Of a stretch of DNA of 64,000 bases, positions 23,167 to 33,824 are shown one piece after another. Both the position numbers and the translations under genes were made by a program. Under the pieces are notes generated by a model. The model worked only from the letters and a program-made list of their open reading frames with translations. It ran no database searches and was not told the DNA's origin. Source of the DNA: Leptobrachium leishanense (lineage: Eukaryota > Chordata > Amphibia > Anura > Megophryidae); NCBI GenBank assembly GCA_009667805.1, contig CM019063.1, forward strand, positions 410,230,626-410,294,625, read 5' to 3'. Positions within the stretch are counted from its first letter, which is position 1, and every line of letters starts with the position of its first letter.

Positions 23167-24370
23167 ATGGTAGCCCCGTTGTTGCCAGCTCCCTTGAGCG
23201 AATGGACACCTGTGTATTCAGAGAAGGAGAAGAAATGGCTGTCAGAAGAACCAGGAAAGTATGGAGAAGATGGATGGTTCCAGTTGGAGAACAACCAAAT
23301 AGTCCTACCTGCGACATTGGCACCTGAAATTGTAAGAGCAGTCCACGCCAACACACATGGAGGGAGAGAAATGATGGAACAACAGTTGGAGCCACATTTC
23401 TACGTACCTGGATTGTCAGTGATCTGTAAGGCAGTAGCCCAGCAGTGTGTGACATGTGCCAAGAATAACCCAAGAACAGGCCCATCGCAGCCTCCAGGAA
23501 AGCAGCCTATCGGACTGTCCCCAATGGCATCGCTGCAGATAGATTTGCCACCCTGCAAAGGATACAAATATCTGCTCGTGATGGTGTGCACTCTGACAGG
23601 ATGGGTAAGAGTCCTTCCCCACAAGGACTGAGAAGACAGCAGAAGTAGTGAGAAGCCTAATGAGAGAAATTATACCAACGCTATGGACTTCCACTTGAAA
23701 TTGGGTCAGATAATGGCCCAGCTTTTGTACAGAACTGTTTGCAGCAGCTTGCTCGCTTATTGGGTATAACCTGGAAGCTACACACAGCCTACAGGCCCCA
23801 AAGTTCAGGAAAAGTGGAGCGCATGAACAGAACACTAAAAACTTTGATGTCAAAACTGTGCCAAGAAACGTCACTGGGCTGGTTGGAGGTGCTGCCGATA
23901 GCCTTATTGCATATTAGATGCAGGCCAACCCCCCAATTGAAGCTAAGTCCGTATGAACTCATGTTCGGGTGGCCTACCCCTCTGATTAATGGGTTAAGGG
24001 GGGACCTTCGGGCATTGGGTGAAACCAAACTGAATGAGCAAGTGTTATTGCTGGGTCAATCAATGCAGAAATACTTGGGTGGGAGATAATCTACCTCATT
24101 TCTTGTATCCCCACTGCATAAGTATTGTCCAGGTGACTCGGTTTGGGTGAAGGAGTGGAAAATGACCCACTAGGCCCAAAATGGAGGGGTCCTTATCTTG
24201 TCCTGTTATCCACCCCCACAGCAGTGAAGGTTGCCGAGGTGGTTCCGTGGATACACCACTCGAGACTGAAAGCCAGTGCAGCTAACCCTGAATCAGAGTG
24301 GAGAGTCATCCCCAGTGAGACCAATCCACTGAGGCTGAAACTGACAAAAACTGCGGCTCCAAGCATCTAA
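23167..24370 (+). pseudogene. Retroviral integrase, frameshifted
   Basis: Integrase inserts viral DNA into the host genome. From 23167 frame 1 gives the linker before integrase, then the zinc-binding H-x3-H...C-x2-C region (VHANTH ... CVTC, about 23338-23455), and the first catalytic aspartate in QIDLPP (about 23537). A stop follows at 23629-23631. The core continues in another frame with the second aspartate in GSDNGPAF (about 23702) and the glutamate in GKVERMNRT (about 23811). The C-terminal part, with a KWRGPY (GPY/F-like) motif, is in a third frame (24143-24370). At least two frame changes disable it. Confidence 0.88.
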
Positions 24371-24381
24371 AGACTCAACAA

Positions 24382-26111
24382 GTGGGTGTTTTGAGGGCCA
24401 TAATAATGCCTGACCACCCGCCAGCGAGGGAGAATGGGGATACCCAGAGGGAAACCCCAAGGGCTATTTTTCGGGGACCTCCTTTTTCCCCAGCCCAACC
24501 CGAAATGACCTTCACTCTTGAGATACCAGGGGGGAGGGATAGGGTTTATGTGACTGTGAAAAGAATTGTCCAAGGGATTTTGACACTGGGAGCATTCCTG
24601 GTGCGGATACTTTACCTCGCCAACCTTATCTATGGCCTACCACGTGGAACCTGTCCATATTGTCCAAATATGACTGGTAGAGTGGATATCTCCCACATCT
24701 GGAATGGCACCCACCCAGTTATGGAGAATTGTACCATGTGGAGACAGAAGCGTGACTTGGGCTCCATGACCACACCAAGAGGTCACCTGTTGGTGAAATC
24801 CAAATACGCCTATGCCAAGAAATCAGGACAAAAAGCGTGTTGGGTGTGCAGCAGATTGCACCCAGAGATAATTTATATCCCGTTTGCTGCAATTCCTATG
24901 AACTTAAGCACATTTGCAACCGGAAATATTGCAATCCATACAATCTCTGACCCCCAGATAAAGCCAGATGAGACAATGCCAGATTATCCAATAACTTGTC
25001 CTGTGTACCCGCGTGAATGGTGTTTCCAGATAGGGACAAATAATCTGAGTATGAGTGGAAATCCGTGCCAGTCTAGTAGGTTTAATTTTACAGCACATAC
25101 AATTTTGTCAGGAGCAGGGACTGGATTGTTTGTGGTCAGGCCCCTGAGACTAACCCCGGAACAGCAACTGACCATAGCTAATGTGACAACAGACAAACAG
25201 AATGCGAGAGATCTTGTGACACATTTGATAAGAATGATGATTGAGGTTCGCAAGGGAACACTACATTTGTCCCCATTTATATTGACGGGAGGGTACCAGG
25301 TGTGCTGTGGGAGTGTGTGTTACACATGGGTACCACCTACAACTACAGGAATGTGCTATCTAGCTAAACTGATCCCAATTCAGAGGGTACGGGGGAAGAC
25401 ACAGCCTCAGACACTGCATTACACCCTAGGTACCCACTGGTGTTTGAGAAACAGAAAAGAGAGTTGTTTTCAAAGAAGGACCAGGCATGGGCATGGTTTC
25501 CAACATGGACTGGATGGGGAAGGGACTTGATGAGGAGAATGAACAATTACTCAATGCTGATAGATGAGATTTTGAATAGAACGAGCAAGGATATCCAGCT
25601 GTTGAACCTTGAGTTGTGTGAAATCCGAAAGTTGCAAATGATACATGACATGGCATTGGAACAGATCAGTGCAGCATTGAATGGACTGTGTGAAATGACT
25701 ATGCATTATGAATGTTGCACCTATATCAGAAACACATCATATGAGGTCCCTGACTATTACCAGGTAATCCAAGACCACCAGGAGAAAGTTGCCCAGTTGC
25801 AGAATACAGCCAGGCAGATTGCAGCAGAAGGCTGGAACCCTTTTCGAGGGTTCGGGTCATTCGGAGATTGGTTTGGATCAATCCTGGGATTTATCTCACA
25901 GATTGGATCCATGATAATGATGATGATAGTGATCCTGGTGGTAGGGATGGTGTTGTACCGGATAGGGATATGTCTATGGCCACTGTGCAAGAAAGCTCTG
26001 ACACCCACACAAACACAGAAGATACCGTTGATGATCCCACAGGAGATGTTCCCACTTAAGGCGATTCCCCCTAAGTACAAAGTGTTTGAGAATAGCAATA
26101 GTGGAGTGTAG
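24382..26111 (+). pseudogene. Retroviral envelope (SU + TM), frameshifted
   Basis: Env is the membrane glycoprotein precursor. The SU part is open in frame 1 from 24382 to 25530, with a hydrophobic stretch near residues 63-85, several N-x-S/T sites and a CWVC motif at about residues 153-156 (24838-24849). TM is in frame 3: a KQKREL basic segment near 25450, an ISAALNGLCEM region followed by a cysteine motif C-x7-C-C (about 25688-25717), an aromatic-rich GWNPFRGFGSFGDWFGSI membrane-proximal stretch, a membrane segment (about 25905-25985) and a cytoplasmic tail to 26111. The two frames are out of register, with the change at about 25385-25440. The spacing of the TM cysteines is one residue longer than the usual CX6CC. 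Confidence 0.88.
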
Positions 26112-26151
26112 TGGCTAAGGGTCTCAGGAGGAGAACCTGAAACCCTAGCCA

Positions 26152-26160
26152 AGGGGGGAA
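26152..26160 (+). promoter_or_regulatory. Polypurine tract
   Basis: AAGGGGGGAA directly precedes the TGTAGGGG start of the LTR. This is the expected position and composition for the primer of plus-strand DNA synthesis. Confidence 0.8.
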
Positions 26161-26654
26161 TGTAGGGGACTCAGGCCAGGATCAGGCCGCCATCTTGAGC
26201 CAGGCGGCCATCTTGTTCAGAACTTTGGTTCACGTGAATGTAAATAGCAAATATTAGTTCAATTAGGTTTAGCTTACATAGATTCTCTGGAATTCTCTAA
26301 ACTAACAGGCAGAGCAATTAAGTTAATGAGATCCAGGCAGATGCTGGCACGGAGTGACAGGATGGAAAAGTAGTTACATCAAGGTCAGAAAGCTAGGTCC
26401 TGAACAAAGAGAGATGTGAAACCAGACGGGGCCTTATCTAAAGACTACAATAAACAAGTCCCAGGGAGGGAGACACAAGCAGGATCTAGGAGAGCGTTAA
26501 ATTACCAACTTGTCAAAATACTTTGAAAGCTGCCAATTTATTGCCAATGTGGAATGTCTTTGTATTCAGTGAAGGGAGGTACAGACCCACGTGGGGTGGG
26601 ATAGTGTCACCATGGGGTGGGCTAATTGGTATGTGCCTAATTATCTATTCAAGG

Positions 26655-26661
26655 TATAAAA
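26655..26661 (+). promoter_or_regulatory. LTR TATA box
   Basis: TATAAAA in the LTR. The MITE insertion at 26668 lies immediately downstream and so separates it from the R region. Confidence 0.6.
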
Positions 26662-26667
26662 CACTAT

Positions 26668-27562
26668 CAGGGTAATTCAAAGAGATTCGAAAAGTCACCG
26701 CACGTTCGGTGACTTTTCGTTCTCTTCAATTCGGTTCCTTTTGCCGATCCCATTTCGGTGATCCTGCGGTGTATTCAGCAAGCACCACAGGGTCCCCGAA
26801 TTGCAGGGAAAAGCTACCGCAAACCAGACGAAGACGAACCGCAAAACCCAGCGAATGCACGCCGAAAACCCTCAAAAACATCTGGATTAACCTGCCAAAA
26901 AAACACAGAAAAACAGGAGCAGGAGCCGATCACACGCAGCGAAGCCGCCGGAAAAAGGCGAGAAAGCCGAGACTGCAGAGTGAAGTAAATAAATTAGGAA
27001 AACAGTTTGTATGAATGTTTGAAATGTGAAACGCTGTTTGCAAAGAAACTACTGAGCGAAAATGTCTGAAATTTACATATGAGGTCCAGGGAATGATAAT
27101 AAAGAGGGCTGTTACAAAATAAGTAAACTTAAAAAAAAAAAAATATTCAGAAAAATGCTTAAAATATCCTAAAAAATCTATAAATAAAGAGACTCTTTAT
27201 TGCAGAATTTTATAATGAACGGTTTATTAGATGTTGAATTAAAACCGGAATATTTTTAACATTGAAGCCTATGGGATTCTCCTGAATAAATTTGCCGAAT
27301 TAAACCACCGAATGGCAGGGCATTTCTTAAACCTTTCACTGCTGGTTTGTGTTCTCTGAATAGCTGAAGCAGTGCTTTTCATGGGGTTTTCACTGCCCTC
27401 GAACATGCACCGAACAGGCACCGTATGTTCAGGCAATTCGCCAGGATTTGGCGAATTGCCTGCTCTCTGGAAAGCCGAATGGCCAAGAAAAGGTAACCGA
27501 ACGCTGATTTTCAGCGTTCGGTTACCTTTCTCAAGCAACTCGGATCTCTTTGAATAACCCTG
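26668..27562. mobile_element. A-family MITE inserted in the ERV LTR
   Basis: An 895-bp element starting CAGGGTAATTCAAAGAG and ending CTCTTTGAATAACCCTG, flanked by TAT at 26665-26667 and 27563-27565. Just inside the left end is a perfect 13-bp hairpin, CGAAAAGTCACCG / CGGTGACTTTTCG (26688-26719). Just inside the right end is a second one, GGTAACCGAACGCTGA / TCAGCGTTCGGTTACC (about 27496-27531). The interior has ATAATAAAGAGGGCTGTTAC, AATAAAGAGACTCTTTATTG, TTTATTAGATGTTGAATTA and GCCTATGGGATTCTCCTGA. It is non-coding. Confidence 0.88.
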
Positions 27563-27968
27563 TATGTCTGTATGTAAGAGGCACTCAGTCTTTGCGATTC
27601 AATCCTGGCTGAGTGATGACGTCACAATAAAGTTCGCCTTTCCTGAAGAGACTCGTGTCCAGTCAGTCTTTGTACGCGCCAGTCCGGTCTTCTCCCGAAA
27701 GAGCCAGGTGGATTCCGGTAACAATGTTAAGACCATACTTGATAAAGGCTCTGTATTAGACCTGAAATTTTTCTATTTTTGATTCCAAATAAAACTGTCT
27801 TTTGAGGAAATCTACCCAGTGTGACTGGCATTCTTCTTTCCAGTTTAAGAATTTGGAGGACTTTTTGCTGAGTGGAACCTGGAGTGGCTTTTCAGTGAAG
27901 TATTGTGTGTGTCAGGTGTTCCTGTTTCCAATTTTCCTTACAGTCAGGTGACATGGTGCAGCTAACAA

Positions 27969-28576
27969 GAAACATAGAAACATAGAAAATGTCGGCAGAT
28001 AAGAACCTTTCGGCCCATCTAGTCTGCCCAATTACATGGATACTTTACCTGGATTTAACTTTTGTTTAGGATAGCCTTATGCCTATCCCATGCCTGCTTA
28101 AATTCAATTACTGTTTTGGCCTCTACCACTTCAACTGGAAGGCTGTTCCATGTATCCACCAACCTCTCAGTAAAATAATGCTCCCTGATGTTGCTTTTAA
28201 ATCTTTGCCCCTCTAATCTAAGACTATGTCCTCTTGTTTTGCTACTTTGTTTCCTTTTAAATATACTCCCTTCCTCTACCTTGTGGATTCCCTTTACGTA
28301 TTTAATTGTTTCTATCATATCTCCTCTGTCTCGTCTTTTTTCCAAGCTGTACATGTTAAGATCATTAAGCCTTTCCTGGTAACTTTTCTCCTTCAAGCCG
28401 TACACCATTTTAGTAGCCCTTCTCTGAACTCTCTCTAAAATGTCTATATCCTTCTGGAGATACGGTCTCCAGTACTGCACACAGTATTCCAAGTGAGGTC
28501 TCGCCAGTGCTCTGTACAGTGGCATGAACACTTCCCTTTTCCTACTGCTAATACCTCTCCCTACACCACCAAGCAT
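27969..28576 (-). pseudogene. CR1/L2-type LINE 3' end (reverse transcriptase C-terminus)
   Basis: The minus strand is open from 28576 to 28055 and reads the end of a jockey/CR1-superfamily polymerase: LYRALARPHLEYCVQYW, LERVQRRATKMVYGL, YQERLNDLNMYSLEKRR, RGDMIETIKYVKG and a WNSLPVEVVEA tail. This is the thumb and C-terminal region, so the copy is 5'-truncated. After the stop, about 85 bp of 3'UTR end in tandem TTTCTATG units (27969-27990) instead of poly(A), as is typical of CR1/L2 relatives. The reading frame is intact over 173 codons, so the copy is not very old. Confidence 0.85.
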
Positions 28577-29440
28577 TCTATATGATTACCTTGAAAAATA
28601 TGGAAATGTCAGCTGTTACAGTCTATAGTGATAGTTTAGTGTTACTGAGACTTTTTAAGTTTCATTGGTAGTAGTGTTGGATTTAGCTGTTAGAGCTGAC
28701 TACAGATCTCTTATGGGACTGTAGGGAACACTAACACCAGCGTACTCCAGGGATGTCAGAATGTACTTGGTGATGTCACTGATGATATCCCCAATTGGAA
28801 TTCCCCAGCCTACACAGTGGAATGTGCATCCTAAGCACTGTACACTGTTTGATTGTAATCTGAGAAGGACAAAACTTGTTGCTTAAACTCTAGTACCAAA
28901 TCAGTTCCCTAAAACTGGGTAGAAGTTACTTTCCTCTCTGAATTGGTCACGCACAGGGATCAGTGCATTATCTTGGTGCTGCACAGGCATCATTGGACAC
29001 TGTTGCGACAGGCAAGTTCTTTTTGCGGAGTTCTTAGTGAGGCCTGTGATGTGATAATGTCACTGTAAAATGGTATAAAACAAGTACTACATACAAACCT
29101 AATGATTAGATTATTTACTTTTGTTGTGGAACTATGTCTTGTTTCTTAATATTTGATAACGTGTTTTGTTACTCGTCAGCACTAAGACATGATGTATGAT
29201 TAAGGCCGTTGGGCCGAAATGTCACATTGTCTGATCTTTGGGGTTTGCTATCCCCTTGAATAAAGTTGTTTACCGACACTACCTTCCACCTGAGGACCTG
29301 CCTTTTTTTCGAATTGGATGCCATTCATTGGGGTTACGGCGCCACATTTGCAGCAGTGACCTCTGCTTCAGGTAGATGAGGATTCCCACCAGCTGGTGAT
29401 CGCGGCGCTTTCTGTTGTCGTCTTATACCTTGTAGACATA
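28577..29440. other. Mostly unrecognised; contains a hammerhead-like motif
   Basis: No coding region was recognised. From about 29160 it carries a hammerhead-like motif followed by CCCCTTGAATAAAGTTG and a CACCTGAGGACCTGCC block, which resembles the terminal region of Penelope-like elements. Confidence 0.4.
29195..29224 (+). ncRNA. Hammerhead-ribozyme-like motif (degenerate)
   Basis: The sequence reads aTGATtAA, GGCC-GTTG-GGCC, GAAA, TGTC. The order core 1, hairpin II (4 perfect bp) and GAAA is that of a minimal hammerhead as found in Penelope-like elements. Core 1 departs from CTGATGA, so activity is doubtful. Confidence 0.45.
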
Positions 29441-29442
29441 CA

Positions 29443-30175
29443 GGGCTATATTACATTCTTCACGCAAAGAGCCTTGAGCAAAGCGCCAATCTTTGTGCCA
29501 AGCGTTAAACATTTGCGCGTGCAAATCACCGCTGGAATTACTATCCTCGCGGCTTTTTTCATCCGCCAATCAATTACGCGCGCAAACAGGACGGGCCCTA
29601 ATGCACGCGCAGTACTGTCTTGCGCAAAAATCTTTGCACGAGCAGTCTTTTTTCGAGATTCAGCCAATCAGAATTAAGAACCACACCTGTCTCATGTTAA
29701 CAAAGTCTGCCACTGTCAATACGAGCATATATGCTGCAGCAATTGTACATGCTCACACAACTTCATCCATTGTATTGGTTTGGTATGATTTGAATGGGCC
29801 ACTGTGCTTTGGTGCATTCCTTTTTATGGGCTGGTGTATTTGGGTTCGGCCAGGTTGTTCAAATTTGCCATTAGCACCAGCTTTTAGGAGTTGCTAAAAT
29901 TATGCGCGCAAAGGCCATGCGGTAATTACCGCAAAATAGATTGTAATACCATACTCGTACTAGCGCACATTCGCATTTGCGCTCACAATGTTAAGTATAG
30001 GACGCGTGAAGTACAGTAAGCTCGTGCAGGGTTCGCGCAGGTTCACCCGCAGTAGACGATTGTGCGCGGTTGTTGCGCTATGTAATACGGGATTCGGCGC
30101 AAATTGTTTTACCCCACGTGTTAATGGTTTTTTTGCGCCGGCACAAACGTTTGCGTGAAGATTGTAATTTGGCCC
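29443..30175. mobile_element. MITE with 26-bp inverted ends, ACA TSD
   Basis: The left end GGGCTATATTACATTCTTCA-CGCAAA and the right end TTTGCGTGAAGATTGTAATT-TGGCCC are inverted copies with about 21 of 26 matches. ACA lies on both sides (29440-29442 and 30176-30178). The interior is rich in GCGCGCAAA-type words and has no coding domain. The 3-bp duplication fits a Harbinger-like origin, but the superfamily is not certain. Confidence 0.65.
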
Positions 30176-30423
30176 ACACTCTTTTAGTGCCCAATAGCAC
30201 AATGTCATAGTTTTTGGTCTCGGGAGTGCTGTCCAGTGGCAGCTCACATTCTTCATGGAGGAGGGGAGTCCTTCACTTTGAAGCATGACCCCACCGGCAA
30301 CTTGGCAGGGGACAGCTGTTGGGGCGGCCGACGTAGGGACAGCTGTTTATTTGATGGCTAGAGGGTCCCTTTGACTTCCATAATTAGTAAATTACACATA
30401 GGTAATATTTCTAGTCCCAATAA

Positions 30424-30855
30424 GGCTAGGGTCAGACAAGCGTGATTTCTACGGACTGTACGTCCGTGCACACGGACGTACGTCAGTACGGAAGACGCAG
30501 TAGTGGCCACAGAGTCCGTTTATTCACTGACGTATATTTTGATGGATGCAGCAGGGAAAATAAAATAAAAAGCAAAACCATTTTGTCCGTGAAAAATGCT
30601 GGACGTATAAATGCAGTCCGTCTGACCACGTTCCATCACTCACACACAAAGCAATGCAGACGTTGCGGACGCAGCGCACTTTGTGCGGCCGTTCTAGGGG
30701 TTGTATATTCTTGTGGGCCGCGGCCGTTGTGCATCCGCAGTTCAGTGCGGACGTACTTCATGTAACGGGCTACGATGGGCTTTCTGTCATGCTATCACGG
30801 ACGTACTTTTAGGCGCAATCACGGACGTGAACACTACGATCGTCTGACACCAGCC
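30424..30855. mobile_element. Harbinger-like MITE, TAA TSD
   Basis: A 432-bp element starting GGCTAGGGTCAGACAAGCG and ending GTCTGACACCAGCC, flanked by TAA (30421-30423 and 30856-30858). The termini match the element at 7659-8086. The interior is CpG-rich with repeated ACGGACGTAC words in both orientations, which can fold extensively. Confidence 0.75.
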
Positions 30856-30858
30856 TAA

Positions 30859-31800
30859 GACCCGAGGCCAACTTCCAGATATCCTTCTTTAAGACCACCT
30901 GACCAACACTACTATAATTTATGCTCTTGGTAGAACCAGACTTTGACGTAGAGTGGGGGGACTTGCTACTTACTTGTGCTCAGTCAGAATTAAGCTCTCT
31001 CTTTGAATTGCATCTAAATTACTCAGTGTAGTACTAGTTACTAGTATTACTATTATGTATCATCATTTATATAGCACTAACAGTTTCCAAACCACTATAC
31101 AATAAAACATTTGGAATTAAACTAACATAATTACATACAAAACAATCTAGGACACGGTTATATGCAGTCTCTCTATGCACAGGGTGCTTGGAAACCTTTT
31201 GTAAAATGATAAGTAAAAACCCCAAAGAGTAAGTAGGATACTTTGGCTTTACATTCTATATCATCCATACCCCTACAGCAATATGGGGGGGGGGGGACTA
31301 CTGGGAATCCATTTAGTGTTTCTTTTATTCTTTGACTCAACCTCAAAATTTCTTTCCTGTCTCTTTCCTGTCACTGGTTTATGAGCACATGATTCAGCTT
31401 CCCACATCGCATCTCCCCCACCCCCTTCGCTCAGTCTCACGAGCATATAGTGAGCTTGTGTTTTCAGACAATAGGCTTGCTGTATATATCCAAGGGCAAG
31501 CCGAGACATCTTCACTCCTCGTCCTGTAATAGCCAGGTATCAGAGCTGCACCCTTGCAATGAAGATGGAGAGCCTGCAAGGACACACTGTATTGCTATTA
31601 TGTACTAAACGCCATCCATCATAGCAGCACTGGAGCAGAATACTAAGTGCAAAATTCCAGATTCTTTTCAGCTAATACAATCACCCCTCATGGAAAAAAA
31701 TATATATATCTACCTCCTTTTCCCCCAATTTTTAACAGCTATTCAAGGTTTAAGCACAAATCTGGTAATGTGGCATTTTAAAAATTGGCAGGAATTACAA
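30859..31800. other. No recognisable feature
   Basis: No coding domain was found. It contains an ATTTATATAGCACTAACAG word near 31066 that resembles the start of the repeat at 31801, a G11 run at 31286, and AT-rich sequence. Confidence 0.4.
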
Positions 31801-31935
31801 TTATTTACATAGTGCCAACATATTCCACAGCGCTGTACAATGGGTAATAAAAAAACAAAAAGATAGAACAAAATACACTTAACACATAAAACAAGAAGGA
31901 GGTCGCTGCCCATAGGAGATTACAATCTAAAAAAA
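31801..31935 (+). repeat. Dispersed repeat with AGCGCTGTACAA motif
   Basis: Reads ATTTACATAGTGCCAACATA, TTCCACAGCGCTGTACAATG and later GGAGATTACAATCTAA. A second copy of the first part is at about 56250-56290 (TTTATAAAGCGCCAGCATAT, TCCGCAGCGCTG). It is a short interspersed repeat commonly seen in frog sequence; its source family is not clear to me. Confidence 0.5.
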
Positions 31936-32229
31936 ATAATAGTAACAAGTAATAAAATTATTGCTAAATGTTATTTTGTAAATAAACTATAGTATCAATC
32001 ATTTTTCAACATATTTACAACACCTAATATAGATTTTTAGTTAAAGGCAGGAAATCCCTCAACAGTTTAATCAACTTCTTCATAATATTATCAAACAAAT
32101 AGATTCAAATATATTTCATTTAAATGATCACCTAAAAAAATGTTTAAAATATTTGTTTTATTTCGACAAATTATCAAACTAAACTTTTTTTGGTTGATAG
32201 TAACACTTCCATCATAGGTCTATCTACAA

Positions 32230-33363
32230 TTCCTGACCACTTTATTAAATACACCTTGCTAGTACAGGGTTGGACCCCCTTATGTCTTCAGAACGGCCTT
32301 AATTCTTTGTGCATAGATTCAACAAAGTGTTGGAAACATTCCTCAGAGATTTTTTTATTTGAATGAGACGTTTATTGGAGTTTAAGATAATAGACCACAC
32401 GGCCTAAATGTACAAATAAACAATTGACATAATATGAAAACATGCAATAGCAAAAAGCTCGTGCAATCAGAACCCAAAAAAACAAACATAGAACATCGAG
32501 TATAGAACAGGAACACGCGCAAATCAGGCAAGCATAAGCGAGATGTCCTCAGAGATTTTGATCCATATTGATATGACAGCATCACGCAGTTGCTGAAGAT
32601 TTGTCGGCTGCACATCAATGACGCAAATCTCCCGTTCCACCACATTCCAAAGGTGCTATACTGGATTGAGATCTGGTGACTGTGGAGGCCATTGGAGTAC
32701 AGTGAACTCATTATCATGTTCAACAAACCAGTTTGACATGATTTGAGCTTTGTGACATGTGCATTATCCTGCTGGAAGTAGCCATCAGAAGATAGGTAAA
32801 CTGTGGTCATAAAAGGATGGACATGGTCAGCAACAATACTCAGGTAGGCTGTGGCATTTAAACACTGCTCAATTGGTACTAAGGGTCCCAAAGTGTGCCA
32901 AGAAAATATCCCCTACACCATTATACCAAGAGACCACCAGCCTGAAACTTTGAGACAAGGCAGGATGGATCCATGCTTTCATGGTGTTGATGCCAAATTC
33001 TGACCCTTCCATCTGAATGTTGCAGCTGAAATTGAGACTCATCAGACCAGGCAACATTTTTCCAATCTTCTAATGTCAAATTTTGGTGGGCCTGTGCGAA
33101 TTGTAGCCTCAGCTTCAGCCTCAGCTGACAGGAGTGGCACCTGGTGTGTTCTGCTGCTGCTGCAGCCCATTTGGTTCAAGGTTCGATGTGTTGTGTGTTC
33201 AGAGATGGTATTCTGCACACCTTGGTTGTACCGACTGGTTATTTGAGTTACTGTTGCATTTCTTTCATCTTGACCCAGTCTGCCCATTCTCCTCTGGCCT
33301 TTGACATCAACAAGGAGTTTTTGTCCACACCACTGCCGCTCACTGGATATTTTCTCTTTTTCA
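32230..33363 (-). pseudogene. Tc1/mariner-type transposase relic
   Basis: Read on the minus strand, this is the C-terminal two thirds of a Tc1-like DD34E transposase gene, broken by stops and frame changes. LVPIEQCLNATAYLSIVADH, VHPFMTTVYLSSDGYFQQDN (with the second catalytic aspartate) and WIHPALSQS are visible, and further upstream RNATVTQITSRYNQG. The 3' end finishes in a TGACCACTTTATTAAATACA inverted-repeat-like end near 32235. A small retroposon interrupts it at 32354-32545. It is joined abruptly at about 33363 to the next Tc1 copy. Confidence 0.8.
32354..32545 (-). mobile_element. Short poly(A) retroposon inserted in the Tc1 relic
   Basis: A 192-bp insertion flanked by exact 14-bp copies of TCCTCAGAGATTTT (32340-32353 and 32546-32559). 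On the minus strand it ends CCAATAAACGTCTCATTCAA-ATAAA plus oligo(A), so it is a 5'-truncated, target-primed insertion, probably the 3'UTR of an L1. Confidence 0.7.
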
Positions 33364-33771
33364 GATTATTTTCCTCTCCCTTTGGAGACTGTGCCACAGG
33401 GCAGTATTCCAACTTGATAATGACCCCAAGCACACCTCCAAGACAACCACTGCATTGCTAAAGAAGCTGAGGGTAGAGGTGATGGATAGGGATGAGCTGT
33501 TCGGTTCGATCTGTTCGGAGTTCGCATCGAACATCGGCCGTTCAGCTGTTCGCCGAACTCTGAACATTTCCGCGTGTTCGGTTCGAATTCGCCCACAATG
33601 GACCACAATGCACTTTTCCACTGGCCTGAAGCTTGTAATTGGCTACAGCCTTGCACCTGACCACAGGTCAGGTGCAAGACAGGTGCAAGACTATGCCAAT
33701 CACGGCTCAGAGTCCTGATTGGGCAAATTTTGCCCAATCATGGGCTCACAGAGCTAAGTCTCGCAGCACAC

Positions 33772-33780
33772 TATATAAGG
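33772..33780 (+). promoter_or_regulatory. hAT promoter TATA box
   Basis: TATATAAGG lies about 285 bp inside the 5' end and 570 bp before the transposase start. The same motif is conserved in the inverted second copy at about 44500. A GATTGGGCAAA / TTTGCCCAATC inverted repeat lies just upstream (33717-33740). Confidence 0.55.
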
Positions 33781-33824
33781 CGTCCCTCGCAGCCCCAGCA
33801 CGTGTTTTTTGAGAGAAGATTGTT

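Larger units (their letters stand above)
22300..27723 (+). mobile_element. 5'-truncated endogenous retrovirus with env and 3' LTR
   Basis: The order is the end of RNase H, an OGFR-like insert, integrase, env, a purine tract and a 3' LTR. No 5' LTR, gag, protease or reverse transcriptase is present, so the provirus is cut at its 5' side. Integrase and Env resemble gammaretrovirus-type proteins: HHCC and DDE motifs with a GPY-like C-terminus, and Env with CWVC in SU and a cysteine triplet in TM. The copy is inactive because of stops and several frame changes, and its LTR is split by a MITE. It is an old germ-line copy. Confidence 0.9.
26161..27723 (+). repeat. ERV 3' LTR, split by a MITE
   Basis: The LTR starts TGTAGGGGACTC after the polypurine tract. 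I place its end at GGTAACA (27723), giving TG...CA borders; the right border is inferred. U3 has two GCGGCCATCTTG copies (26187-26216). A TATAAAA box is at 26655. A palindromic TGACGTCA (CREB/ATF-type) site is at 27617-27624 and the AATAAA signal follows at 27626-27631. Without the inserted MITE the LTR is about 665 bp. With no 5' LTR the age cannot be estimated. Confidence 0.75.

Noticed and set aside
27724..27965. Second LTR or U5-like segment after the ERV (AATAAAACTGTC, TTTCCAG words)
   Set aside because: No TG...CA borders or repeat partner could be identified.
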